64,000 bases of DNA. Source: Thermodesulfobacterium sp. GTDB lineage: Bacteria; Desulfobacterota; Thermodesulfobacteria; Thermodesulfobacteriales; Thermodesulfobacteriaceae. Every line of letters starts with the position of its first letter. Position 1 is the stretch's first letter. Position numbers and translations under genes: made by a program. The stretch spans positions 1 to 64,000 of the forward strand of contig JACDNX010000007.1 of the NCBI GenBank assembly GCA_017656385.1, written 5' to 3'. This document shows positions 43,665 through 52,418 of the stretch, piece after piece. Below the pieces are notes generated by a model. It saw only the letters and a list, made by a program, of their open reading frames with translations, searched no databases and was not told the origin of the DNA.

Positions 43665-45782
43665 TCATTCTAATGGTTCAAAATTAATGTAGAATCTTTT
43701 TAGATCTACATCTTTTAATCTTACTTTAACTTTTTGTCCCAACTGAAAGACTTTCCCTGTTCTTTCCCCTATAAGTGCTATTCCTTTTTCATCAAGGTTG
43801 TAATAATCGTTTTTAATATCAATTACCCTTACCACTCCACTCACCAAATATTCTTCCAGATCTACAAAAAATCCGAAGGCAGTAACTCCTGTAATAATTC
43901 CGTGAAAGACCTCTCCAATCTTGTCCTTCATAAAGAATGCTTGAAATCTTTTTAATACATCTCTTTCAGCTTCTTCTGCTATTCTTTCTCTTTCAGAAAG
44001 AAATTTTCCCATAACTTCAAGTTCTTCATCTTTATAGGGTGGTTTTTTATTTCTCAGAGCTCTTTTGAGTGTTCTGTGAACTACAAGATCAGGATATCTT
44101 CGTATAGGAGAAGTAAAATGGCAGTAACAATTAGAAGCAAGTCCAAAGTGACCTGCATTTTCTGGAGAATATTTTGCTTGTTTGAGAGATCTTAAAAGTA
44201 GAGAATTAAATAAGTAAGCATAAGGTTTATTGCTAAACTTTGCGATGAGGTCCTGAAAAAAATAAGGGGTTATCTCTTCTGGGTAATCAATATCTATCCC
44301 GTAAGCTAAAAATATCTCTGCCAGTTGTTTAAATCTATTTAAATCGGGTTTTTCATGAATTCTATAAAGAAAGGGGTATTCTCTTTTAGTAAGATATTCT
44401 GCTACTGCTTCATTGGCTACAATCATGAAATCTTCTATAAGCATGTGAGCTAGGTTTCTCTCTCTTTTTATAATATTTTCTACTTCTCCTTTCATATTTA
44501 TAATTACTTCTGGTTCTGGAAGGTCAAAATCAAGACTTCCTCTTTTTAGTCTTTTTTCTCTTAAAATCAAAGCAAGTTCCGCCGCTATGTCTAACATGGG
44601 ATATAGGTCTCTATATTTTTGGATAGTATTTTTATCCCTATCAACTATCATTTTTTTTACTTCTGTATAGGTTAAACGAGCATGAGATTTTATAGCAGCT
44701 TCATAAAAATCTTTTTTTATAATTTCTCCATCTTTGCTAAAATCTATTTCTACTACCATAGCAAGTCGTTCCACATTTGGATTAAGGCTACAAAGATGAT
44801 TGGAAAGTTTTTCAGGAAACATAGGAACAACCATGTTGGGAAAATAAACGCTCGTGCCTCTTAAATAAGCTTCTTTGTCCAAAAAGGTATTTTTGAGAAC
44901 ATAATGAGAAACATCTGCTATAGCTACCCAGAGCTTATAACCTCTTTTAGTTCTTTTTACACAAATTGCATCATCAAAGTCTCTAGCATTTTCTCCGTCT
45001 ATGGTGACTAATGGAATTTTGGTAAGGTTCTTTCTCTTTTCTTTATCTTCTGGGGTCACCTCTGAAGGTATCCTTGCAAGTTCTTTTTTAACTTTATGAG
45101 GCCAAAGATGAGGAAGTTCATAACTATAAATTACAGCCCATGTATGAGTTTCCAGATTTTGTGGATCTCCTAAATCTTTTACAATTTCTCCTATAGGTAA
45201 GCCAAATTCTGAAGTATTTTGAATAATTTTTGTAACTACCAGATGTTCCCTTTTTGCTCCGTGAAGTCTTTTTTTAGGAATATAAATTTCAAATGGAAAC
45301 CTTGGGTCTTCTGGTTCAACAAAAAAGAACCTTTTTCTCTTTAGTAAATAACCAATAATATTCTTTTGCTTTCTTTCTAAAACTTTAATAATGCTTCCTT
45401 CAGGCCCCTTAGGTGTTATTTTCTCAATTCTTACAAAAACAATATCTCCATTAAGGGCATTTTTAATTTTTCTTGGAGGAATAAAGACAGTTTGACCTTC
45501 TTCGGTTTCAACAAATCCAAATCCATCGGGATGAACTCTTAACTTTCCTTTATACACAGGATAATTTTCTGGAAGACCATATTTTCTTCTTTTTATCTGA
45601 ATAACTTTTCCTTCTTCAAGAAGATTTTTGATAGCCGATCTAACTAATTTTCTTTTTTCAGAGGGAATGTGAAGTAAATGATAGATTTCTCTCAGGAGAA
45701 GGGGTTTCTGATATTTTTTAAGCAAAGAAAGAATTTTCTTTTCTAAATTATCAGAGAATTTTTTTTTCTTTCTTGGAGACAT
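43665..45782 (-). CDS. rnr: Ribonuclease R
   Basis: A processive 3'-5' exoribonuclease of the RNB family. The 705-aa protein has an N-terminal winged-helix-like region and cold-shock domains. The RNB catalytic signature is 'TIDGENARDFDDAICVKR', with further motifs 'YFPNMVVPMFPEKLSNHLCS', 'NRFKQLAEIFLAYG' and 'HFTSPIRRYPDLVVHR'. A C-terminal S1 domain follows. Length is shorter than E. coli RNase R but normal for many bacteria. Cytoplasmic RNA turnover. Confidence 0.95.
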   Translation of the reverse strand: MSPRKKKKFSDNLEKKILSLLKKYQKPLLLREIYHLLHIPSEKRKLVRSAIKNLLEEGKVIQIKRRKYGLPENYPVYKGKLRVHPDGFGFVETEEGQTVFIPPRKIKNALNGDIVFVRIEKITPKGPEGSIIKVLERKQKNIIGYLLKRKRFFFVEPEDPRFPFEIYIPKKRLHGAKREHLVVTKIIQNTSEFGLPIGEIVKDLGDPQNLETHTWAVIYSYELPHLWPHKVKKELARIPSEVTPEDKEKRKNLTKIPLVTIDGENARDFDDAICVKRTKRGYKLWVAIADVSHYVLKNTFLDKEAYLRGTSVYFPNMVVPMFPEKLSNHLCSLNPNVERLAMVVEIDFSKDGEIIKKDFYEAAIKSHARLTYTEVKKMIVDRDKNTIQKYRDLYPMLDIAAELALILREKRLKRGSLDFDLPEPEVIINMKGEVENIIKRERNLAHMLIEDFMIVANEAVAEYLTKREYPFLYRIHEKPDLNRFKQLAEIFLAYGIDIDYPEEITPYFFQDLIAKFSNKPYAYLFNSLLLRSLKQAKYSPENAGHFGLASNCYCHFTSPIRRYPDLVVHRTLKRALRNKKPPYKDEELEVMGKFLSERERIAEEAERDVLKRFQAFFMKDKIGEVFHGIITGVTAFGFFVDLEEYLVSGVVRVIDIKNDYYNLDEKGIALIGERTGKVFQLGQKVKVRLKDVDLKRFYINFEPLE

Positions 45783-45805
45783 GAAAAAATATAAATGGAT
45801 TAAAC

Positions 45806-46153
45806 TTATTCCAGATCTAAGTATTGAATAGCTTTTTCTAAGTCTTCATCTGGAACAGTTACATGGAGACCAGATTTAGGCCCTTTTCTTATTAAAAATC
45901 TAAGCTTTTCTGCAGAAGTAATCTCTTTTTCTTTTGCCAAATTTTCAAGACTTTTAGAACCTTTATGACATTTCAAACATTTGAAATCTTTTGGTTTTTC
46001 CTCTGCAGCATTTATAGCGTTCCCCGTGTTTTCCTCTTCACTCTGAGCTATTACAATATAATTTTTACTGTACCCGTTTAGGATTACCAAACTACCTACA
46101 AGAAAAAATAGAGAAAATACAACTACACTCAGAAGTTTCATTTTGTTTTCCAT
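45806..46153 (-). CDS. Exported monoheme cytochrome c
   Basis: A 115-aa protein with an N-terminal signal sequence and one CLKCH haem site. It is followed by a class I-like fold pattern 'LRFLIRKGPKSGLHVTVPDEDLEKAI' in pieces. The usual distal Met region (GxxMPxxxxxdeel) reads GLHVTVPDEDL here, with no Met after the haem; the His is the likely sixth ligand. The frame also permits an ATG four codons downstream at 46141. It lies 46 nt downstream of hisC; a TTGACA at 46186-46191 (minus) may give it its own promoter. Confidence 0.85.
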   Translation of the reverse strand: MENKMKLLSVVVFSLFFLVGSLVILNGYSKNYIVIAQSEEENTGNAINAAEEKPKDFKCLKCHKGSKSLENLAKEKEITSAEKLRFLIRKGPKSGLHVTVPDEDLEKAIQYLDLE

Positions 46154-46162
46154 TTTATTCTT

Positions 46163-46191
46163 AGCTTAATCACTTTAGGATTTTTTGTCAA
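46163..46191 (-). promoter_or_regulatory. Promoter candidate for the monoheme cytochrome
   Basis: A perfect minus-strand TTGACA (complement of 46186-46191) sits 33 nt before the cytochrome ATG. The -10 element at 17 nt (TAAGCT) is poor, so the call rests mostly on the -35 box. Confidence 0.35.
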
Positions 46192-46199
46192 GTTAGTTT

Positions 46200-47285
46200 T
46201 TAAATCAGTTTTTTTATATTTTCAACTAAGATTCTATTTTCTTCAGGGAGACCTATGGAAATTCTAAGTGCATTTGGATATCCATAAGCTTTTAAAGAAC
46301 GGATCAAAATACCTCTTTTTAAAAGTTCCTGATAGATTTTTTCTGCCTTTTCTCCAAAGTCAACCATAATAAAGTTAGCTTGAGAAGGATAAACTCTAAA
46401 TCCAAGGTCTGTTAAACTCTCAGTTAAATATTTTCTTCCTTCTATCACAAGTTTTATACTTTTTTCTATATATTCTTTATCTTGAAGCACAGCCAATCCT
46501 GCTTTGTAAGCCAACAGATTTATATTGAAAGGTTGTCTTACCAAATCAAGGATTTTAGAAAGCTCTAAAAAAGTAATTCCATACCCGAGTCTTAGTCCAG
46601 CAAGGCCATAAGCTTTAGAAAAAGTTCTGAGTATTAGCACTTTATAACTATCTTTTAAAAATTCTATTCCCAGAGGAATGGAGGGGTCATTTATAAACTC
46701 TCCGTAAGCTTCATCTACTACTACCAGAGTAAAAGGTGGGACTTTTTTTAAAAAGGTTTTCCAGGCTTCTCTATTTAAAACACTTCCTGATGGATTTTGA
46801 GGGTGATCCAAAAATATGACTTTGGTTTTTTCTGAAATATTTTTTAAAATTTCGTCAAAATTGTGAGTCAGATTTTCAGTTAGCGGGATAGACTTTATAT
46901 TTACTCCGTATATCTGTGCAAACTTTTCATACATCAGAAAACTCGGATTGCTAACGATAATTTCTTCACCAGGGTTTACAAGAGCTTTAAAGATAAATTC
47001 TATTATCTCATTTGAGCCATTTCCCAGTATAATTTGTTCTGGCAGAACATTCCATTTTTCTGCGAGAGCTTTTTTTAATTCTCTGTAACTTGCTTCAGGA
47101 TAGTGATGAACTTGAGAAAGGCAATCTTTAATAGCCTCTATTACTTTGGGTGAAGGACCCAAAGGATTTTCATTTGAGTTCATTTTGTATATTTTACCTG
47201 AAAGATTTAATTCTTTTCTAATTTCATTAACAGTTTTTCCTGGAGGATAGGGAGATAAGTTTTTTAAATGAGATTTAATCTTCAT
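46200..47285 (-). CDS. hisC: Histidinol-phosphate aminotransferase
   Basis: A 361-aa PLP-dependent enzyme converting imidazole acetol phosphate to histidinol phosphate. It has 'LNSNENPLGPSPKVIEAI'-type opening (KMNSNENPLGPSPKVIEAI), 'ILGNGSNEIIEFIFKAL', 'FLDHPQNPSGSVL' and 'VVVDEAYGEF'. The PLP lysine motif is RTFSKAYGLAGLRLGYG. No other his gene is adjacent; it follows the SufBC pair by 10 nt. A broader aromatic aminotransferase role is possible. Confidence 0.93.
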   Translation of the reverse strand: MKIKSHLKNLSPYPPGKTVNEIRKELNLSGKIYKMNSNENPLGPSPKVIEAIKDCLSQVHHYPEASYRELKKALAEKWNVLPEQIILGNGSNEIIEFIFKALVNPGEEIIVSNPSFLMYEKFAQIYGVNIKSIPLTENLTHNFDEILKNISEKTKVIFLDHPQNPSGSVLNREAWKTFLKKVPPFTLVVVDEAYGEFINDPSIPLGIEFLKDSYKVLILRTFSKAYGLAGLRLGYGITFLELSKILDLVRQPFNINLLAYKAGLAVLQDKEYIEKSIKLVIEGRKYLTESLTDLGFRVYPSQANFIMVDFGEKAEKIYQELLKRGILIRSLKAYGYPNALRISIGLPEENRILVENIKKLI

Positions 47286-47295
47286 TTTAAGATTT

Positions 47296-48453
47296 TTAAA
47301 ATCCTAATTTTGCAAGTTCCAAAGTTTTATCAATTTGAGCCTGCAAAGCAGGTGGAATTCCTTCTATTTTAACAGTTAAAAATCCTTTTACAATAAGGGA
47401 AGTTGCTTCATCTTCACTGAGTCCTCTTGCCATAAGGTATTCTACTTCCTCTTGAGCAATTTTACCCACCGCAGCTTCGTGAGTTAATTCTACATCATAG
47501 AAATGACTATCTAACTCCGGTATAGCCCTCATAATTCCCTCATCTGAGAGCATAAGCCCCTGACATTCAAGATGTCCTTTTACTTTAGGCGCTTTGGCTA
47601 TTATTTTACCTCGGGCAATATTTTCTCCTCCATATACCACATTACGAGAGATTATCTCTGTTTTCGTTTCCTCTGCTTCTAAGTGAACCTCTCCTCCTAT
47701 ATTTACATAAGAACCTGGATAATTGGCAATTATTGAAATGAAAGAGGCTTTAGCATCTTTACCCAGCAAACGGCATACAGGAGCTGTTTGAATATTTCTC
47801 ACTGGAAAAAGACTAACATAAGTTGAGATGTAAGTTCCTCCCTCTTCTACTATAATTCCTGTTCTGGGTCTCACATCTGTTTTTTCTCCCCATACATGTA
47901 TCATGCTGAAAGTTAGCTTTCCTCCTTTTTTCACATAAAATTCAGATACCCCTATATGAAGAGCCGAGCCAATATGAGGGTGAACCGAACAAGAGGTAAT
48001 TAGATTAAGCTCAGCTCCTTCTTCTACAATTACAATATTATGAACCTTTTGAGCTATATTTTCAGTTCTTATATAAAGACAGGTCTGCACAGGATAGACC
48101 AATTTATAACCAGGCAAAACTCTTATAAAATAACCATTGTCCAGATCTTCAGCAACAGCTTTTGTGAACTCATCTTTTTCAGAAGATACAGCTTTCCAGT
48201 AGTAATCACTAATAAAATCATATTTTTTGAAAACTTCAGTAATAGGAAAAATTTCAAGTCCTTCGATTTTCTTTCTGCAAAGTAAGGGAGTAGCATCTAT
48301 CTGAACATATTCTCCTTCTCTTTTTAATTTTTCATCTAATCCCAAAAGTTTAAGACGCTCCTTTTCTTCTTCAGTAAGTTCTGATAAATCCTTAGGTTTA
48401 GAAGTTTCTTTTGCAGATTTAAACTTTTTAAGATTTATCGTTTCTTTTTTCAT
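47296..48453 (-). CDS. SufB/SufD-family Fe-S scaffold protein (SmsB-like)
   Basis: A 385-aa SufBD-domain beta-helix protein. With its ATPase SufC it assembles Fe-S clusters. Only one SufBD gene is present. It retains Cys297 in 'GHLECQGLMLSDEGIM', which aligns with the essential E. coli SufB Cys405. It also retains His325 in 'DVELTHEAAVGKIAQEEV', corresponding to the conserved SufB/SufD His region. The closing 'RGLSEDEATSLIVKGFL' is typical. A single SufB-like protein with SufC fits the minimal SMS-type system proposed as ancestral, likely as a homodimer (inference). Confidence 0.9.
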   Translation of the reverse strand: MKKETINLKKFKSAKETSKPKDLSELTEEEKERLKLLGLDEKLKREGEYVQIDATPLLCRKKIEGLEIFPITEVFKKYDFISDYYWKAVSSEKDEFTKAVAEDLDNGYFIRVLPGYKLVYPVQTCLYIRTENIAQKVHNIVIVEEGAELNLITSCSVHPHIGSALHIGVSEFYVKKGGKLTFSMIHVWGEKTDVRPRTGIIVEEGGTYISTYVSLFPVRNIQTAPVCRLLGKDAKASFISIIANYPGSYVNIGGEVHLEAEETKTEIISRNVVYGGENIARGKIIAKAPKVKGHLECQGLMLSDEGIMRAIPELDSHFYDVELTHEAAVGKIAQEEVEYLMARGLSEDEATSLIVKGFLTVKIEGIPPALQAQIDKTLELAKLGF

Positions 48454-48477
48454 AATTTCCTCCTGGAAAGCAAAATT

Positions 48478-49227
48478 TTACCAACTAAATCTTTTTAAAC
48501 ACTTTTTACAACCTTCATATCCATACTTTTGAATACCTTCAAATATTTCTACAGGATTTCCTTTGCAGTAAATTTCTCCATCCATAATTACATATCCGAG
48601 ATCAGCAGCCACATATTGAAGAATGAACCCAGTATGTGTTATTATTAATCCACTTTTATTTCTCGGTTTATGAGGTGTATCTTTTTGTAGAAGCTTTTTT
48701 ATCATTTTTCCAATTAACTGGATATTTTCCACATCAACTCCAGATTCAGGTTCATCAAGTAAGACCAAATCAGGATTTTGGACTAAAAGTTGAAGAAGTT
48801 CGCTCTTTTTAAGCTCTCCACCAGAAAATCCTTTATTAAGTTCTCTATCAAGAAATTTTTCAAACTGAAAAGTTTGTGCCAACTCTTCAATTTTTATATT
48901 ATTTTCTTTAGCACAAAGCTTTAAAATATCTCTTAGTTTAACCCCTTTTATAGTAGGTGGTCTTTGAAACATTATACCAATTCCTTTTTTTGCTCTTTCA
49001 TAAGGTGGAAGATTAGTTATATCTTCACCTTTAAAGTAAATTTTTCCATGTTTTATCCTGTAAGAAGGGAATCCCATAATAGTCATAAGAAGCGTAGTTT
49101 TCCCCGATCCATTTCTTCCAAAAATTATATGGGTTTGTCCTACAGGAAGTGTTAAATTAATGCCCTTTAATACTTCTTTACCTTCTACTTCTACCCAGAG
49201 ATCTTTGATTTCTAAAAGTATCTTCAT
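48478..49227 (-). CDS. sufC: SufC-type ATPase (SmsC-like)
   Basis: A 249-aa cytosolic ABC ATPase that powers the SufB scaffold. It has Walker A GRNGSGKTT (from about residue 36), 'GIGIMFQRPPTIKGVKL', signature FSGGELKKSELLQLL, Walker B LVLLDEPESGVDVENI, the family's 'SGLIITHTGFIL' switch and the late 'GEIYCKGNPVEIF'. The LDEPESGVD form is typical of SufC. It precedes the sufB-like gene by 24 nt; there is no sufS, sufD, sufE/U or iscR beside it. Confidence 0.92.
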   Translation of the reverse strand: MKILLEIKDLWVEVEGKEVLKGINLTLPVGQTHIIFGRNGSGKTTLLMTIMGFPSYRIKHGKIYFKGEDITNLPPYERAKKGIGIMFQRPPTIKGVKLRDILKLCAKENNIKIEELAQTFQFEKFLDRELNKGFSGGELKKSELLQLLVQNPDLVLLDEPESGVDVENIQLIGKMIKKLLQKDTPHKPRNKSGLIITHTGFILQYVAADLGYVIMDGEIYCKGNPVEIFEGIQKYGYEGCKKCLKRFSW

Positions 49228-49353
49228 TTTAAAACTCCTTCTTTTTCAAAATTTTATTTTTTAAAAAATTATAAACTCTCTCTTAAAAAACTATAGTATA
49301 ATGCTAAACAATTTTTCTAAAATCTTTTGAGATTTTAATAAAACTTTAAAAAC

Positions 49354-49379
49354 TTGACAAGTGGAAAATTAAGTATACA
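49354..49379 (+). promoter_or_regulatory. Promoter candidate for pnp
   Basis: A perfect TTGACA (49354-49359) is followed 14 nt later by TATACA (49374-49379); the spacing is short. The leader to the ATG at 49497 would be about 110 nt, long enough for post-transcriptional control as known for pnp in other bacteria. The remaining 269-nt gap, also upstream of sufC, shows nothing else definite. Confidence 0.35.
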
Positions 49380-49496
49380 AGAAAAATCTGAATTTTAGAA
49401 ATTAATTGTTTAAAATTAGTTTTATCTTGAAAAATTTAAGTTATATTCTAAACTGTAAAACCAAAATTTAAATTTTGAGGGAGGGTAAGTGTATAT

Positions 49497-51605
49497 ATGG
49501 AAAAAGTTGAGGTAGAAATTGGTTCATCAGCTCCGATCATTATTGAAACTGGAGATTATGCAAAACTTTCTGATGGAGCAGTAGTTGTAAAGCAGGGAGA
49601 TACATCAGTTTTGGTTACTGCTGTAATGGGAGATACTTTGGTAGAAGGAATTGACTTTGTCCCGCTTTCAGTTGATTACAGAGAACAAGCTTCTGCCTGG
49701 GGGAAAATTCCTGGTGGATTTATAAAAAGAGAAGGTAAACCTACAGATAGAGAGGTTTTGGTCTCTCGTTTAATAGATCGCTCTATAAGACCTCTTTTTC
49801 CTGAAGGCTTTTTTTATGATGTTGTTGTAACAGCTTTGACTCTTTCAGCTGATGAACAGTATGATCCAGATGTTCTTTCTATTATTGGAGCTTCAACAGC
49901 TTTACATATCTCAAAAATTCCTTTTGAAGGACCCTTAGCAGGTTTAAGGATTGCAAGGGTAGAAGGTAAATTTTTGATTAATCCAACTTATGAAGAAAGA
50001 CAGAAGGCAGATTTAGATCTGGTAGTAGTATGTTCCAAGGATGCAGTGGTCATGGTTGAAGGAGGAGGAAAGGAAGTTGAAGAAAAAGTAGTTGCTGAAG
50101 CTATTTATTTAGCACTGGAGAAGTGTCAACCCCTGATAGAAGTTCAGGAAAAACTTAGAGATAAGATAGGAATTTCCAAAAAAGAAATAGAACCACTTAA
50201 TCTTCCGGAGGAGTTAAAAGTCGCTTTAGAGGATTTTTGTTATGAAAAAATATTAAAAGCTTTTGAAATTTCAGATAAGAGATTAAGAAAAGAGAGGTTG
50301 AATAAAATTTTAGAAGAGTTTATAGCTAGTTTAGAGAATAAAGATATTAATAAAGTAGCTTTGGGTTATTTTTACAAAAAATTAGTAAGTCAAATTTTAA
50401 GAAAAAAACTTTTTGAAGAAGGTAAAAGATTAGATAGAAGAACACCAGATGAAATAAGACCTATAGATATAAAAATTCATCCTTTTGAAAGACCTCATGG
50501 AAGTGCTATTTTTGCTCGTGGACAGACACAGGTGTTTGCTACTGTGACCTTAGGCTCTCCTGAGGAAGCACAGCTTGTTGAAAGCATTTACGAAGGGGAA
50601 ACTTTTAAAAGGTTTATGCTTCATTACAATTTTCCACCTTTCTGCACAGGAGATGCAAGACCCTGGGGACCCCCAAGGAGAAGAGAAATAGGACATGGAG
50701 CTTTAGCTGAAAGGGCTTTAGAACCCTTTATACCTCCTGAAGAAGAATTTCCTTATATTATTAGAGTTGTTGCTAATGTGCTTGAATCCAATGGGTCCTC
50801 TTCTATGGCAACTGTATGTGCAGGTTCTCTTGCTCTTTTTGATGCAGGAGTTCCAGTTAAAAAACATATAGCAGGAATTGCAATGGGACTTGTTGTAGAA
50901 GGAGATAAGTATATAATCTTAACAGATATTCTGGGAGAAGAGGATCAGCTGGGAGATATGGACTTTAAAGTTGCAGGAACAAAAGAGGGAATTACAAGTA
51001 TTCAAATGGATATAAAAATAAAAGGCTTGAAAAAAGAAATTATGGAAGAAGCACTGCTAAAGGCTAAAGAAGCTCGTTTGTTTATTCTTGATAAAATGTA
51101 TTCAGCTATTTCTGAGCCTCGAAAAGAACTTTCACCTTTTGCACCAAAAATTGAAATTATCTCTGTTCCAGAGGATAAAGCCTTTCTTATCATAGGTCCC
51201 GGAGGTAAAACAGTAAAAGAAATAAGAGAAAAAACCAATACTGTGATATGGGTTCTTGAGGGAGGAAAAGTTTCTATTACAGGTCAGAGAAGAGAAGATA
51301 TAGAAGCAGCAAAAAAAGAAATAGAAGCCATAGTTTCTGAAGTAGAAGTTGGAAAAACTTATGAAGGAAAAATTACAAGGATAGAGCCCTATGGACTCTT
51401 TGTTGAGGTTCTTCCTGGTAAAATAGGACTTCTACATATTTCGAAAATGCAAAATCCACCTAAGGAGTTAAGGTCAGCTTATAAGATAGGTGAAAAAATA
51501 AAAGTAAAAGTTTTAGAAATTGATGAGCTTGGAAGACCAAAATTTACTACCAAATTTGATAATGGAGAAAAACTAACCGATGAGAGAGGAGGATCAATAC
51601 TTTAA
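49497..51605 (+). CDS. pnp: Polynucleotide phosphorylase
   Basis: A phosphorolytic 3'-5' exoribonuclease of the degradosome type. The 702-aa protein has two RNase PH-like domains: the first with 'SRLIDRSIRPLFPEGF', the second with 'GRTQVFATVTLG'-type (ARGQTQVFATVTLG) and 'LGEEDQLGDMDFKVAGT'. These flank an all-helical linker. A KH domain ('FLIIGPGGKTVKEIREKTN') and an S1 domain ('GKITRIEPYGLFVEVLPGK') follow. Ribosome site GGAGGG is 11 nt before the ATG. rpsO is not upstream. Overlaps the next gene by 26 nt. Confidence 0.97.
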   Translation: MEKVEVEIGSSAPIIIETGDYAKLSDGAVVVKQGDTSVLVTAVMGDTLVEGIDFVPLSVDYREQASAWGKIPGGFIKREGKPTDREVLVSRLIDRSIRPLFPEGFFYDVVVTALTLSADEQYDPDVLSIIGASTALHISKIPFEGPLAGLRIARVEGKFLINPTYEERQKADLDLVVVCSKDAVVMVEGGGKEVEEKVVAEAIYLALEKCQPLIEVQEKLRDKIGISKKEIEPLNLPEELKVALEDFCYEKILKAFEISDKRLRKERLNKILEEFIASLENKDINKVALGYFYKKLVSQILRKKLFEEGKRLDRRTPDEIRPIDIKIHPFERPHGSAIFARGQTQVFATVTLGSPEEAQLVESIYEGETFKRFMLHYNFPPFCTGDARPWGPPRRREIGHGALAERALEPFIPPEEEFPYIIRVVANVLESNGSSSMATVCAGSLALFDAGVPVKKHIAGIAMGLVVEGDKYIILTDILGEEDQLGDMDFKVAGTKEGITSIQMDIKIKGLKKEIMEEALLKAKEARLFILDKMYSAISEPRKELSPFAPKIEIISVPEDKAFLIIGPGGKTVKEIREKTNTVIWVLEGGKVSITGQRREDIEAAKKEIEAIVSEVEVGKTYEGKITRIEPYGLFVEVLPGKIGLLHISKMQNPPKELRSAYKIGEKIKVKVLEIDELGRPKFTTKFDNGEKLTDERGGSIL

Positions 51606-52416
51606 AAAGGTTGAAGATACATATCTTTTTTTAAAAGAGAAAATTTCTTTTTCTCCAGATATAATTATCACCTTAGGAACAGGGCTTTCATCTCTGGGAG
51701 AAAAAATAGAAAAGGTAGCTGCCTTTCCATACAAGGAAATTCCTAATTTTCCTGTTTCTACAGTAGAAACCCATAAAGGTGAACTTATTTTTGGACTTTT
51801 AGAAGGAAAAAAAGTAGCTGTTTTGCAGGGAAGATTTCATTATTATGAAGGTTATTCTGCTAAAGAGTTAACCTTTCCGTTAAGGGTTCTCACTCTTTTT
51901 AAACCTAAAATCTATATTGTTTCTAATGCTGCAGGGGGGTTAAATTTGTCCTTTAAATCCGGAGATATAATGCTTATAAAGGATCATATAAATTTAATTA
52001 CAGACAACCCTTTAAGAGGAATAAATAACGAAAAGTGGGGACCAAGATTTCCAGATATGTCATGTGCTTATGCTCCTGAGCTAAGAGAATTGTTCAAGAA
52101 AGTTTCTCAAAAGCTTAATGAAAAGGTAAGAGAAGGAGTTTATGTGGCAGTTCCTGGTCCAAGTTTGGAAACACCTGCAGAAACACGATTTTTGAAAATT
52201 ATAGGAGCAGATGCAGTTGGTATGTCTACAGTTCCAGAGGTTATTGTAGCTGTCCATGCTGGAGTAAAAGTTCTGGGAATTTCTATTATTTCTAATGTTA
52301 ATGATCCCGATAATTTTAAGCCTATACTTTTTTCTGAAGTAGTAGAAATCTCTAAAAAAACTGAAAAAAAATTGGGAAAATTGGTGAAAGCTTTTATTAA
52401 AGAATTAGAGTTTTAG
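51580..52416 (+). CDS. Purine nucleoside phosphorylase (class II, trimeric type)
   Basis: Phosphorolyses purine nucleosides for base salvage. The 278-aa protein has 'IIITLGTGLSSLGEKIE', 'FPVSTVETHKGELIFG', 'VLQGRFHYYEGYSA' and 'YIVSNAAGGLNLSFKSGDI'. 'VYVAVPGPSLETPAETRFL' and 'IGADAVGMSTVPEVIVA' complete the signature set of inosine-guanosine phosphorylases. It overlaps pnp by 26 nt and rng starts 2 nt downstream. Confidence 0.94.
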   Translation: MREEDQYFKKVEDTYLFLKEKISFSPDIIITLGTGLSSLGEKIEKVAAFPYKEIPNFPVSTVETHKGELIFGLLEGKKVAVLQGRFHYYEGYSAKELTFPLRVLTLFKPKIYIVSNAAGGLNLSFKSGDIMLIKDHINLITDNPLRGINNEKWGPRFPDMSCAYAPELRELFKKVSQKLNEKVREGVYVAVPGPSLETPAETRFLKIIGADAVGMSTVPEVIVAVHAGVKVLGISIISNVNDPDNFKPILFSEVVEISKKTEKKLGKLVKAFIKELEF

Positions 52417-52418
52417 AA

